Source: Mesorhizobium sp. DCY119 | GTDB taxonomy: Bacteria; Pseudomonadota; Alphaproteobacteria; Rhizobiales; Rhizobiaceae | Assembly: GCF_003590645.1 (NCBI RefSeq) | Contig: NZ_CP031834.1 | Location: forward strand, 3,720,501 to 3,784,500 | Direction of reading: 5' to 3' | Length of the DNA stretch: 64,000 bases | Shown: one piece after another, positions 41,543-50,028 of the stretch | Layout: the number at the start of each line of letters is the position of its first letter | Numbering within the stretch: the first letter of the stretch is position 1 | The notes under the pieces: generated by a model | The model's input: the letters and a program-made list of their open reading frames with translations, nothing else | Database searches by the model: none | What the model was told of the DNA's origin: nothing | Made by a program: the position numbers and the translations under genes

Positions 41543-41700
41543 TGTCAGGTGCCCGCCGCAAGGTGGGAGAATCGGGAACACGGTGAAAATCCGTGGCGTG
41601 CCCAACGCTGTAAGGGGAACCGCATCGGCAAATGCCACTGTTCGCGAGAACGGGAAGGCGCCGCAAGCGGGATGAACCCAAGCCAGAAGACCGGCCCGGT
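41543..41700 (+). promoter_or_regulatory. cobalamin (adenosylcobalamin-type) riboswitch
   Basis: The leader of bluB has the conserved pieces of the B12 riboswitch in order: AGGTGCCC at 41547-41554, GGTGGGAGAATCGGGAA (41562-41578), GGTGAAAATCC (41582-41592), GCCCAACGCTGTAAGGGG (41599-41616), AATGCCACTG (41631-41640), CGGGAAGGCG (41651-41660), and the B12 box AGCCAGAAGACCGGCC (41681-41696). Binding would lower bluB expression when cobalamin is plentiful. The helix boundaries are approximate. Confidence 0.95.
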
Positions 41701-41760
41701 AGAGATAGTCATCCGCGTGGACAGGCGGAGCGACATTTTTCGATCGCAAGGGGAAATGCG

Positions 41761-42486
41761 ATGAATGTTGTCCGCAACCACGTCTGCCGTGAAAATGCTT
41801 TCGAAGACGCCGAGCGCGATGCCGTCTACCGCGCCATCTTCACCCGCCGCGACGTGCGCAGCCATTTTCGTCCAGACCCGATAGACGATACGGTGCTGGC
41901 CCGGCTGCTTCTCGCCGCCCATCACGCGCCTTCCGTCGGCTTCATGCAGCCCTGGAACTTTATCGTCGTCCGCGACATGCAGCGCCGGCAGGCCGTGCGC
42001 GATCTTTTCCTCGCCGCCCGCGAGCAGGAACTGCCTAATATCGCCGAGGAGCGGCAGGCGCTCTACCGCAAGCTGAAACTGGAAGGCATCTGCGAAAGCG
42101 CGCTGAACCTCTGCATCACCTGCGACCGCTCTCGCTCGAAGGGTTCGCCGCTCGGCCGCTGGCACAATCCCGAGATGGACGTCTACAGCACCGTTTGCGC
42201 CGTGCAGAATTTCTGGCTGGCGGCGCGCACTGAGGGCATCGGCGTCGGGTGGGTCAGCATCCTCGACGCGGACGCTTTGAAGCGCGTGCTGAACATTCCC
42301 GGCCACGTCGTTCCGATCGCCTATCTCTGCGTCAGCCATGTCTCGGAATTCGCGCCGCGACCCGACCTCGAACGAAACGGCTGGGGCGCCCGCCTGCCGC
42401 TCTCCAGCCTGATCATGAGCGAGACCTTTGGCGGCGAAGGCGAAGACGCACTGAAGGAGGTCGCTGACGAAGCGAACCGTTCGTGA
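41761..42486 (+). CDS. bluB: 5,6-dimethylbenzimidazole synthase
   Basis: Cannibalises FMN to make the lower ligand of cobalamin. The 241-aa protein is a nitroreductase-fold enzyme without NADPH-binding elements: FTRRDVRSHFRPDPI, HHAPSVGFMQPWNFIVV, the SPLGRWHNPEMDVYSTVCAVQNFWLAARTEGIGVGWVSI core, and GHVVPIAYLCVSHV. The ATG at 41761 follows AAGGGGA by 6 bases and comes about 60 bases after the riboswitch. A single-gene transcript, since a minus-strand gene follows directly. Confidence 0.96.
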   Translation: MNVVRNHVCRENAFEDAERDAVYRAIFTRRDVRSHFRPDPIDDTVLARLLLAAHHAPSVGFMQPWNFIVVRDMQRRQAVRDLFLAAREQELPNIAEERQALYRKLKLEGICESALNLCITCDRSRSKGSPLGRWHNPEMDVYSTVCAVQNFWLAARTEGIGVGWVSILDADALKRVLNIPGHVVPIAYLCVSHVSEFAPRPDLERNGWGARLPLSSLIMSETFGGEGEDALKEVADEANRS

Positions 42487-42492
42487 CCCCTC

Positions 42493-43092
42493 TCAGCCCT
42501 TCTCGACCAGCAGCCCGTTAAGCAAGGTCTTGAAGGCCGAGACGGCTTTGCGTGAGGTTTCCTCGGGATCATCGGAATTCGCGATCCTCTGCGATGCTTG
42601 GCTGCTCGCGCCATTGATCAGCCGCGCAGCTGTGCCCGCATCGAGATCGGGAACGACAATCCCCTCCTCCTGCAACCGGGTCAGGTTTTCCGTCATCGAG
42701 GCTTCGCAGGCGCTGGCGTTCGGCCATTGCGACGGATCGCCCAGCACGGCAGGGGCGTCGCGGAACAGGATGCGCTGGATTTCCGGGTCGAGCGCCAGTT
42801 CGATGTAGCTCGTGCATTCGTCGACGAAATGCTGCCAGCGCGTCGGCGCCTTTTCCGCGATTTCGCGCACCCGCACCGCCATCTCGCCGTCGATCTCGGC
42901 AATGACGGCCTGAAGCAACCCCTTCTTGTCGCCGAAGTGATGATAAAGCGCGCCGCGCGTCAGGCCGGCTGCGGCGGTGAAATCGTCCATCGATGCTTCC
43001 GCATAGCCGACAGTGCCGAAGGCATGACGCGCAGCCTCCACCAGCTTGGCGCGCGTTTCGGCGATCATCTCCTTGCGTGGTTTATGCGCCAT
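42493..43092 (-). CDS. TetR family transcriptional regulator
   Basis: A 199-aa repressor-like protein. The N-terminal helix-turn-helix is ARHAFGTVGYAEASMDDFTAAAGLTRGALYHHFGDKKGLLQAV, and the C-terminal domain is helical with an unassigned ligand pocket. AAGGAG sits 7 bases before the ATG at 43092. It is divergent from an MFS transporter gene, and their shared promoter region has three copies of an ATACG-N3-CGTAT palindrome, so it probably represses both itself and the pump until an effector binds. Confidence 0.93.
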   Translation of the reverse strand: MAHKPRKEMIAETRAKLVEAARHAFGTVGYAEASMDDFTAAAGLTRGALYHHFGDKKGLLQAVIAEIDGEMAVRVREIAEKAPTRWQHFVDECTSYIELALDPEIQRILFRDAPAVLGDPSQWPNASACEASMTENLTRLQEEGIVVPDLDAGTAARLINGASSQASQRIANSDDPEETSRKAVSAFKTLLNGLLVEKG

Positions 43093-43106
43093 CAAATCTC
43101 CTTCGC

Positions 43107-43173
43107 ATACGATGCGTATATTATTTGACATACGCGACGTATGCAACTATCTAGATTGCATACGCCACGTATG
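43107..43173. promoter_or_regulatory. divergent tetR/MFS promoters with three palindromic operators
   Basis: Operators: ATACG-ATG-CGTAT (43107-43119), CATACG-CGA-CGTATG (43129-43143) and CATACG-CCA-CGTATG (43159-43173). MFS promoter: TTGACA at 43125-43130 and a weak TATCTA at 43148-43153, 17 bp apart. tetR promoter on the minus strand: TTGCAT (43146-43141) and TAATAT (43123-43118), also 17 bp apart. The middle operator lies between the hexamers of both promoters. Promoter calls are by eye. Confidence 0.8.
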
Positions 43174-43208
43174 TAAGTGGTGCCCCTCTGGAAATCCAGG
43201 AGCGTTCG

Positions 43209-44423
43209 ATGTCCAACCCCTATAGCGAGATATTCAAGGCGCCGGGAGCCAAAGGCTTCGCTGCCGCCGGTTTTATTGCGCGGCTGCCAATCGCCATGGC
43301 GCCGATCGGCATCGTCGCCATGCTGTCGCAGACCCATGGCGAATACTGGCTGGCGGGTGCCGTCTCTGCAACCTATGCGCTGACCAATGCGGTCTTCGCC
43401 CCTCAGATCTCGCGGCTGGTCGATCGCCTCGGCCAGACAAGGGTACTCGTGCCGACAACGATCATCTCGGTGATCGCCTTCGCCGCACTCCTGATCGCCA
43501 CCAACCAGAACTGGCCGATCTGGACATTGTTCGTATCGGCGTTTGTGGCCGCGGCAATGCCCAGCATGCCGGCAATGGTGCGTGCGCGCTGGTCCGAGAT
43601 TTTCCACGACCGTCCTGAACTCAACACCGCCTTCGCCTTCGAATCGGCTGCGGACGAACTCGTCTATATCGCCGGCGCGTCGCTGTCGGTGGGCCTCAGC
43701 GTGGCCCTGTTCCCGGAAGCGGGCATGCTGGCGAGCACGCTGTTCCTCGCATTCGGATCGGTGGCCTTCATCCTGCAACATTCGACGGAACCCGGAATCA
43801 GGCCGCTGGACCATGGTGGCGGCGGCTCGGCGATCCGGCAGCGGCCGGTTCAGATCATCACCTTTGCCCTGATCTTCATCGGCGCGATCTTCGCGACCGC
43901 TGAAGTCAGCGCGGTGGCGATCACCAAGGAACTCGGCCAGCCGAGCGCTGCAAGCCTTGTCATCGGCGTCTATGCCGTCGGCTCCTTCGTGGTCGGCCTG
44001 ATCATCGGCGCGCTGAACCTGAAAATGCCGTTGCAACGCCAGCTGGCCATCGCGGTCGCCATCATTGCGCTGACGACACTGCCGCTGCTGGTCGTGAATA
44101 CCGTGCCGTTGCTGGCGCTGGCCATCTTCGTCAGCGGCGTGGCTATCTCGCCCACCTTCATCACCGCTTTCGGCCTGATCGAGCGCCGCGTACCGGCAGC
44201 AATGCTGACCGAAGGGGTCACCTGGGTGATGACCGGCATCGGCATCGGCATGGCGCTCGGCTCATTCGCAACCGGATGGGTGGTGGATAATTACGGCGCC
44301 CACAACGGCTTCTGGGTGTCGGTGGCAGCCGGCACGATTGCGCTGCTGACCGTGCTTCTGGGCCAGAGGTCGCTCGGCGGCGAGAGACGCATGGTTTCGC
44401 CATTGCCGCAGCCGGCAGAATAA
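43209..44423 (+). CDS. major facilitator superfamily transporter
   Basis: A 404-aa inner-membrane permease with about 12 hydrophobic segments and a central loop near residues 195-215. The cytoplasmic loop SRLVDRLGQTRVLVP between helices 2 and 3 is the MFS signature in degenerate form. Its pairing with a TetR gene points to efflux of a toxic or signalling compound; the cargo is unknown. The start follows CCAGGAGCG by about 5 bases, and a strong terminator follows. Confidence 0.9.
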   Translation: MSNPYSEIFKAPGAKGFAAAGFIARLPIAMAPIGIVAMLSQTHGEYWLAGAVSATYALTNAVFAPQISRLVDRLGQTRVLVPTTIISVIAFAALLIATNQNWPIWTLFVSAFVAAAMPSMPAMVRARWSEIFHDRPELNTAFAFESAADELVYIAGASLSVGLSVALFPEAGMLASTLFLAFGSVAFILQHSTEPGIRPLDHGGGGSAIRQRPVQIITFALIFIGAIFATAEVSAVAITKELGQPSAASLVIGVYAVGSFVVGLIIGALNLKMPLQRQLAIAVAIIALTTLPLLVVNTVPLLALAIFVSGVAISPTFITAFGLIERRVPAAMLTEGVTWVMTGIGIGMALGSFATGWVVDNYGAHNGFWVSVAAGTIALLTVLLGQRSLGGERRMVSPLPQPAE

Positions 44424-44438
44424 GCCGGCTGCAAAGAA

Positions 44439-44477
44439 GAAGGGCTCCGGTCGGTCGACCGGAGCCCTTCGTTTTTT
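44439..44477 (+). terminator. intrinsic terminator of the MFS gene
   Basis: A perfect 14-bp stem GAAGGGCTCCGGTC (44439-44452) / GACCGGAGCCCTTC (44457-44470), 4-base loop and a six-T run (44472-44477). It may also stop the convergent ribBX transcript from the other side. Confidence 0.93.
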
Positions 44478-44490
44478 CAGGTTTTCCGTT

Positions 44491-45588
44491 TTACAGGATT
44501 TCGGTCTTGGCGATCTTGATGCCGAAACCTTCCAGCCCGATGTAGTGGCGCTCGCGCGAGGCGATCAGGTTGATCGAGGAAATGCCGAGATCCTTCAGTA
44601 TCTGCGCGCCAAGGCCGATCTGGCGCCACTCATCCTCGCGCCGCCGCGCTTCCTCATGGTCCTCACGGTCGTGCGTGGGCCGATTGCGCCCCTGATCGGC
44701 AACGCCGACCGAGCCTTCGCGCAGATAGACGATGACGCCGCGCTCGCGCTCACCAAGCGCCTTCACGATCTGGTCGAGACGGCATCCCGTGCCGAAGACA
44801 TCGGCAACGACATCCTCGGTTTGAAGCCGTACGGGCACTTCGACGCCGTCGCGGATATCGCCGAAGACGATGGCAAGATGGTGCATGACGTCCCATGGCA
44901 GCGTGTAGGTATAGGCCTTGGCCTTGCCGCCGGGCGTGTCGATATCGAAAGTATCGACGCGCTGGATCAGCGTTTCCTGGCGCTGGCGATAGGCGATCAG
45001 GTCTGCGACCGAAACCTGCTTCAACCCGTTCTTTTCGGCAAAGGCCGCCACCTGCGGCCCGCGCATCACCGTGCCGTCGTCATTGACGAGTTCGGAAATG
45101 ACCCCGACCGGCGGCAGGCCGGCAAGCTTGCACAGATCGACCGCGGCTTCGGTGTGGCCCGAGCGCATGAGCACGCCGCCTTCGCGCGCGATCAGCGGGA
45201 AGATGTGGCCCGGGCGCACGAAATCATTCGCGCCGACATTGCCGTTGGCAAGGTTGCGCACTGTCAGCGTGCGGTCGTCAGCGGAAATACCAGTCGTCGT
45301 GCCGTGCTTGAAGTCGACGCTCACGGTGAAGGCGGTTGTGTGGGCCGAATCATTGTCGGCGACCATCGGCGCCAGGTTGAGACGCCGTGCATCCTCGCGC
45401 GTCATCGGCGTGCAGACGATGCCGGAGGTATGGCGCACAATGAAGGCCATCTTCTCGGCCGTGCAGTGCACGGCCGCGACGATCAGGTCGCCCTCGTTCT
45501 CGCGCCCGTCATCGTCCATGACAACGACGATCTCGCCACGCTCGAAGGCCCGCAGCGCCTCGACGACTTGTTTCTGGTCATAGGACAT
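44491..45588 (-). CDS. ribB: 3,4-dihydroxy-2-butanone-4-phosphate synthase with degenerate GTP cyclohydrolase II domain (RibBX type)
   Basis: Makes the four-carbon precursor of riboflavin from ribulose 5-phosphate. The 365-aa protein has an intact N-terminal RibB domain (VVMDDDGRENEGDLIVAA, RHTSGIVCTPMT, REGGVLMRSGHTEAAVDL). The C-terminal half resembles RibA but lacks the catalytic zinc motif: where RibA has SLRCDCG there is VFGTGCRLDQ with a single Cys, and the GTP-loop residues are altered, so cyclohydrolase activity is unlikely. This matches the known RibBX class in proteobacteria. The start is the ATG at 45588; upstream in-frame codons come from an intergenic repeat. Confidence 0.92.
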   Translation of the reverse strand: MSYDQKQVVEALRAFERGEIVVVMDDDGRENEGDLIVAAVHCTAEKMAFIVRHTSGIVCTPMTREDARRLNLAPMVADNDSAHTTAFTVSVDFKHGTTTGISADDRTLTVRNLANGNVGANDFVRPGHIFPLIAREGGVLMRSGHTEAAVDLCKLAGLPPVGVISELVNDDGTVMRGPQVAAFAEKNGLKQVSVADLIAYRQRQETLIQRVDTFDIDTPGGKAKAYTYTLPWDVMHHLAIVFGDIRDGVEVPVRLQTEDVVADVFGTGCRLDQIVKALGERERGVIVYLREGSVGVADQGRNRPTHDREDHEEARRREDEWRQIGLGAQILKDLGISSINLIASRERHYIGLEGFGIKIAKTEIL

Positions 45589-45607
45589 TTTGTTGCTCAG
45601 CGAATAG

Positions 45608-45701
45608 AGAATAGGGAGTAGTGAATAGGGGAATGGGAAGAACTGCGCCAAGCAGCGTAAAGGGTAATTTTTCTACTCACCACTCACTACTCCCCTATTC
45701 T
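45608..45701. repeat. inverted repeat in the aroC-ribBX spacer
   Basis: AGAATAGGGAGTAGTG (45608-45623) recurs as its reverse complement at 45685-45701 with one extra C. The flanks also hold related AGTAGTG/GAATAGGG and CTACTCACCACTCACTA units. The right arm covers the aroC stop codon. Such light/heavy strand-asymmetric units are, to my recollection, dispersed in rhizobial genomes. The RNA would form a long hairpin in the leader of ribBX. Confidence 0.7.
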
Positions 45702-46798
45702 ACTCTTCCCGTTTGCCCGCGATGGCGCAGATAATGATCGGCGATGGCACAGGCAACCATGGCCTCGCCGATCGGCACGGCGCGGATGCCGACGCAGGGA
45801 TCGTGACGGCCCTTGGTACGCACCTCGACATCGTTGCCGTCGACATCGATCGACTGGCGTGGCGTCAGGATCGATGAGGTCGGCTTGACCGCGAAGCGCG
45901 CGACGATCGCCTGCCCGGTGGAGATGCCGCCGAGAATGCCACCGGCATTGTTAGACAGGAACACCGGCTTGCCGTCATTGCCTATGCGCATTTCGTCGGC
46001 GTTGTCCTCGCCGGTGATGCGCGCCGCCCAGAAGCCGTTGCCGATCTCGACACCCTTGACCGCGTTGATTGACATCAGGTTCGAGCAGATATCCTGATCG
46101 AGCTTGGCGTAGATCGGCGCGCCCAGCCCTGCCGGCACGCCATCGGCCACGATCTCGATGACCGCACCGACCGAAGAGCCGGCCTTGCGGATGCCGTCGA
46201 GATAGTCGGCGAAAACCTGAACCGAGCCGGGATCGGGCGTGAAGAAGGGGTTTTCCGGGTCGTCGATGAAGTTCCAGTTCCAGCGGCTGCGATCGATCTC
46301 CTTGACGCCCATTGAGATCAGCGCGCCGCGCACGGTCATGCCCGGCACGACCTTGCGGGCGAGCGCGCCGGCAGCAACCCGCGCCGCCGTCTCGCGCGCC
46401 GAGGAGCGGCCGCCGCCGCGATGGTCGCGTATGCCGTATTTGACGTCATAGGTGTAGTCGGCGTGGCCGGGACGGTACTGCCGGGCGATCTCGCCATAAT
46501 CCTTGGAGCGCTGGTCGACATTCTCGATCATCATCGACACCGGCGTGCCGGTGGTGATCATCGTCTCGCCATCCTCGTCCATGACGAAGCCGGAGAGGAT
46601 CTTCACCTCGTCCGGCTCGCGGCGCTGCGTGACGAAGCGCGACTGGCCCGGCCGGCGCTTGTCGAGTTCGCTCTGGATCTCGGCCTGCGTGAAGCGGATG
46701 CCCGGAGGGCAGCCGTCGACGACACAGCCCAGGGCCGTGCCGTGGCTTTCGCCCCAGGTGGTGACGCGGAACAGATGTCCGAAAGTGTTGTGCGACAT
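45695..46798 (-). CDS. aroC: chorismate synthase
   Basis: Final step of the shikimate pathway, needing reduced FMN. The 367-aa protein has the signatures [48 protein letters not shown] and [29 protein letters not shown]. The C-terminus ends [13 protein letters not shown] inside a dispersed repeat, which may have shaped the last few residues. It reads toward ribBX with about 100 bp between. Confidence 0.97.
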   Translation of the reverse strand: MSHNTFGHLFRVTTWGESHGTALGCVVDGCPPGIRFTQAEIQSELDKRRPGQSRFVTQRREPDEVKILSGFVMDEDGETMITTGTPVSMMIENVDQRSKDYGEIARQYRPGHADYTYDVKYGIRDHRGGGRSSARETAARVAAGALARKVVPGMTVRGALISMGVKEIDRSRWNWNFIDDPENPFFTPDPGSVQVFADYLDGIRKAGSSVGAVIEIVADGVPAGLGAPIYAKLDQDICSNLMSINAVKGVEIGNGFWAARITGEDNADEMRIGNDGKPVFLSNNAGGILGGISTGQAIVARFAVKPTSSILTPRQSIDVDGNDVEVRTKGRHDPCVGIRAVPIGEAMVACAIADHYLRHRGQTGRVE

Positions 46799-46984
46799 AA
46801 GAAACAGCCCTGCCCGGCCGCTAGCCGGTTTCGTGCTGCGTTCTATTGGCGTTTTCGGCGGTGGTCAAACCGTCATCCGAAAGGATTAAGTTTTGACACA
46901 TTCACGATGTTAGTAGTCCCTTCATTTGGCCATCTATGGTCAGCTGCCGCCTGCCGGCGCGCAAGGAATTTTGAGAGGAAACCC

Positions 46985-47233
46985 ATGCGTACCCTGATCG
47001 GCGCCGTTGCCGCTGTTTTGATGATTTCGAGTGCCGCCTATGCCGCCGAGGCCGAAGGCCACATCAAGAAGATCAACCGCGATGCTTTGACCATCACCCT
47101 CGAAGACGGCAAATCCTACAAGCTGCCTGATGAATTCGACGTGGCTGCGCTGAAGGAGGGCATGGACATCGTGCTCGCCTATGACGAGGTCGGCGGCGTC
47201 AACCAGATCACCGACATGCAGTTGCCGGAATAG
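46985..47233 (+). CDS. DUF1344 family exported protein
   Basis: An 82-aa protein with a signal peptide (MRTLIGAVAAVLMISSAAYA, cleaved after AYA) and a single small beta-rich DUF1344 domain (EGHIKKINRDALTITLEDGKSYKLPDEFDV) that resembles an OB or SH3-like barrel. Function unknown; periplasmic. GAGAGGAA lies about 6 bases before the ATG. A TTGACA at 46893-46898 may be its -35 element, but no good -10 follows. Confidence 0.85.
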   Translation: MRTLIGAVAAVLMISSAAYAAEAEGHIKKINRDALTITLEDGKSYKLPDEFDVAALKEGMDIVLAYDEVGGVNQITDMQLPE

Positions 47234-47249
47234 CGTTCGCTCGTTTCTC

Positions 47250-47314
47250 AGAGACTGTTTGATAACTCGCCCTGCTGTGAGATGGCCGGCAGGGTAGAGC
47301 CAGCAACGGTCTCT
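47250..47314. terminator. long stem structure between convergent genes
   Basis: AGAGACTGTT (47250-47259) pairs with AACGGTCTCT (47305-47314) with one mismatch, and an inner CCCTGC (47270-47275) pairs with GCAGGG (47289-47294). It overlaps the last base of the phosphatase gene. Likely a bidirectional 3'-end structure. Confidence 0.45.
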
Positions 47315-47901
47315 TACTGCCATTCCAGATAATCGTCCTGCAGCCGCAGCACCATGTCCTGCGGCACTTCCAGTGCAGCGGCCTGACGCCCCGGCATGTT
47401 TTCGACCAGCCGGAAGATGGTGCGGATGACGCCGCCATGCGTCACGCAGACCGTCGGCCTTCTCAGCGCCTCGAACCATGGCTGCACGCGCTCAAGCAGC
47501 ATCTGGTAGCTTTCGCCGGCATCCCCCGGCGGAACGAATTCCCATTTGTTGGTCTTGCGCGCCCGCGTGCAACCCGGCTCGCGCTCTTCCAGCTCGGCAA
47601 AGGTGGACCCCTGCCAGTCGCCGAAATGCACCTCCATCAGGCGCGCGTCTGTGCTGTAACCGGTCGGGTCGAGCCCCATGACGGTACGAACCCGCTCCAT
47701 CGTCTCGCGGGTGCGCCGCATCGGGCTGGCGACGAAATCGAAGCGGAGCGGGTTTTCGATCAGTTCCGCCAGCCGAGCACCGTTGCGGTCAGCCTGGGTG
47801 CGCCCGATATCGGTGATATCGGTGTCGGCCTGTCCTTGCAGGCGGCCTTCGGCGTTCCATTCGGTCAGGCCGTGGCGCACGAAATAGACAAGCGGGGGCA
47901 T
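47314..47901 (-). CDS. histidine phosphatase family protein (phosphoglycerate mutase-like)
   Basis: A 195-aa cytoplasmic enzyme with the RHG motif YFVRHGLTEWNAEGRLQGQADTDIT, the second Arg in SPMRRTRETME, the Glu in MEVHFGDWQG and the second His in CVTHGGVIRT, all the phosphohistidine-site residues. It is too short for a glycolytic mutase, so it is more likely a broad phosphatase, or a CobC-like or other small-molecule phosphatase. It begins about 34 bp after the fabI stop. Confidence 0.9.
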   Translation of the reverse strand: MPPLVYFVRHGLTEWNAEGRLQGQADTDITDIGRTQADRNGARLAELIENPLRFDFVASPMRRTRETMERVRTVMGLDPTGYSTDARLMEVHFGDWQGSTFAELEEREPGCTRARKTNKWEFVPPGDAGESYQMLLERVQPWFEALRRPTVCVTHGGVIRTIFRLVENMPGRQAAALEVPQDMVLRLQDDYLEWQ

Positions 47902-47934
47902 GGCGTGTCCAAAAATTGCGGAATGCCGGACTAT

Positions 47935-48753
47935 TCAGTCCCTGACGGTCGAGATGTCCGGCGCGTCGACGGCCTTCATGCCGACGACGTGATAACCCGA
48001 ATCAACGTGATGCACTTCGCCGGTCACGCCGCGCGACAGGTCCGACAGGAAATAGAGACCGGAATCGCCGACTTCCTCCGGGGTCACCGTGCGCTTCAGC
48101 GGCGAATTGTATTCATTCCATTTGAGGATATAGCGGAAATCGCCGATGCCTGATGCCGCCAGCGTCTTGATCGGGCCGGCCGAAATGGCGTTGACGCGGA
48201 TGTTCTTGCCGCCGAGATCAACCGCCAGATAGCGAACGCTGGCCTCGAGTGCGGCCTTGGCCACGCCCATAACATTGTAATGCGGCATCACCTTTTCAGC
48301 GCCATAATAGGTCAGCGTCAGAAGCGACCCGCCGTCCGGCATCAGCGCTTCGGCGCGCTTGGCGATGGTGGTGAAGGAATAAACCGAAATGTCCATGGTG
48401 CGCAGGAAGTTGTCGCGCGTCGTCTCGACATAACGGCCGTCCAGCTCCTCCTTGTCGGAGAAGGCGATGGCGTGGACGAGGAAATCGATCTTGCCCCACT
48501 TCTTGGCAACATAGTCGAAAACGGCATCCAGGCTGGCGGGATCGGTCACGTCGCAATGGCCTGCAAGATGGGCGCCGAGTTCGGCAGCCAGCGGCTCGAC
48601 ACGCTTCTTGAAGGCGTCGCCCTGATAGGTCAGCGCCAGTTCAGCACCATGGTCGGCGCAGGCTTTGGCTATGCCCCAGGCAATCGACCGATTGTTGGCC
48701 ACGCCAAGAACAAGACCGCGCTTGCCGGCCATCAGGCCCTGTCCAACCGCCAT
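47935..48753 (-). CDS. fabI: enoyl-[acyl-carrier-protein] reductase (NADH)
   Basis: Completes each fatty-acid elongation cycle; the target of triclosan in other bacteria. The 272-aa short-chain dehydrogenase has the FabI-type nucleotide site GVANNRSIAWGIAKA, the DFLVHAIAFSDKEELDGRY segment, catalytic Tyr and Lys in YYGAEKVMPHYNVMGVAKAALE (Tyr-x6-Lys), and AISAGPIKTLAASGI. A second ATG at codon 8 (MAGKRG) is also possible. A phosphatase gene follows directly. Confidence 0.96.
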   Translation of the reverse strand: MAVGQGLMAGKRGLVLGVANNRSIAWGIAKACADHGAELALTYQGDAFKKRVEPLAAELGAHLAGHCDVTDPASLDAVFDYVAKKWGKIDFLVHAIAFSDKEELDGRYVETTRDNFLRTMDISVYSFTTIAKRAEALMPDGGSLLTLTYYGAEKVMPHYNVMGVAKAALEASVRYLAVDLGGKNIRVNAISAGPIKTLAASGIGDFRYILKWNEYNSPLKRTVTPEEVGDSGLYFLSDLSRGVTGEVHHVDSGYHVVGMKAVDAPDISTVRD

Positions 48754-48863
48754 GTTATCATTCTCCGCGTTCTGAAATCAGGAGATGCCCCTATCGCATA
48801 GCAATCGGGCACCTTCAAGCTTTCAAAAATAGGGATAAGCGCTCTCGATAACCCGCGAAGTGG

Positions 48864-49790
48864 TTACTTGACCGACTTCTTCATCAGCATTTCGAGTTCC
48901 GGATCGCCGTGTTCCGGCAGCATGACGCGGACATGGGCGTAGAGATCGCCGTGCCCGCCGGCCTTTTCCGGGAGACCGCGACCTTTCAGCCGCAGCACCT
49001 TGTCGGAACTCGACCATGCCGGAACATTGACCGCCAGCCGGCCGGTGGGCGTTTCCACGGCCACCTTGGCGCCAAGCACGGCATCATTCAGCGGCACTGG
49101 AAGATCGGCATGCAGGTCGCGGCCCTCGACGCGGTAACGCGGATGCCTCCTGAAGCGGATTTTCACCAGCGCATCGCCCGGCCCACCAAGACCCGGCTCG
49201 CCCTGCCCTTTGAGGCGAATCGTCTGGCCGTCCTCGACATAGGCCGGCAGCTTCACCGCGATCTTGCGGCCGCCGGGAAACATCGCCATGACCTTGGCGG
49301 CCGTGGCGGCGTCCTCGATGCTGATATCAAGCGTCGCGTTGAGATCGTTGCCGGCCGGCGCACGCTGCCCGCCACCGCCGCCGCGCTGGTTGAAGGCGTG
49401 ACCGAAGAGTTCGCTGAAGATGTCGCTGTTGGAGCCGAACGGATCGGGACCCGCGCCCTCGGTACGGAATTCGAAGCGCGAGCCGCCCGGCCCCTGGCTC
49501 TGCTGACGCCGGAACCCGGCGAAAGGATCGCCGCCGCCCGGGTGACCTTCGAAACCCTGGAACTTCGGCTTGCCTTCGGCGTCGATCTCACCACGATCGA
49601 AAGCGCCCCGGCTCTTCTCGTCGCCGAGGATCTCATAGGCCTGGTTCGCGGCCGAAAACCGGTCCTTCGCCTTGGGATCGTCCGGATTCTGGTCCGGATG
49701 ATGCTTCTTGGCGAGCTTGCGGTAAGCCGATTTTATCTCTTTGGCCGATGCGTTCTTGGCAACGCCCAGCACTTCATAGGGATCGCGCAT
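48864..49790 (-). CDS. DnaJ-class co-chaperone (CbpA/DnaJ C-terminal type)
   Basis: A 308-aa J-protein. The J domain (1-70) has [35 protein letters not shown] with the HPD motif. A Gly/Arg/Phe-rich linker (75-150) follows, then the two beta-barrel substrate-binding domains of the DnaJ C-terminus ([14 protein letters not shown]-like region, [19 protein letters not shown], and [24 protein letters not shown]). There is no zinc-finger domain, so it is a type B (CbpA-like) J-protein that works with DnaK. Confidence 0.92.
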   Translation of the reverse strand: MRDPYEVLGVAKNASAKEIKSAYRKLAKKHHPDQNPDDPKAKDRFSAANQAYEILGDEKSRGAFDRGEIDAEGKPKFQGFEGHPGGGDPFAGFRRQQSQGPGGSRFEFRTEGAGPDPFGSNSDIFSELFGHAFNQRGGGGGQRAPAGNDLNATLDISIEDAATAAKVMAMFPGGRKIAVKLPAYVEDGQTIRLKGQGEPGLGGPGDALVKIRFRRHPRYRVEGRDLHADLPVPLNDAVLGAKVAVETPTGRLAVNVPAWSSSDKVLRLKGRGLPEKAGGHGDLYAHVRVMLPEHGDPELEMLMKKSVK

Positions 49791-49885
49791 GCTTGTGTGA
49801 CTGCCTGCCGTAATCTTCTGGAATTCTTGCTCGTCCCCTATATGCGCCTGCGTAGGAAGAAATTCCAGCCTTTGGGGACGCTATC

Positions 49886-50028
49886 GAACCCTTTTCAGAA
49901 TTCGCTCTGGTGAGGCAGCTGCGGTGGATTTCGAGAACCGGAGCGGAGTGGACATTCAGGTCCATGAGCACCTGAAGCGCAGAAAGCTGCCGCAGATGTC
50001 CGCCGGAGTAGAGTTACCAAAAGGGTTC
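49886..50028. repeat. 143-bp element with perfect 10-bp terminal inverted repeats
   Basis: GAACCCTTTT (49886-49895) and AAAAGGGTTC (50019-50028) are exact reverse complements. Inside is a central hairpin TGGAC-ATTCAG-GTCCA. Its right end supplies the stop codon of the lipoprotein gene. It has no coding capacity, so it could be a non-autonomous miniature element. I recall similar sequences in other Mesorhizobium genomes but cannot verify that here. Confidence 0.6.

Noticed and set aside
45589-45694. FMN riboswitch upstream of the riboflavin gene
   Set aside because: None of the conserved RFN segments is recognisable; the spacer is an inverted repeat.
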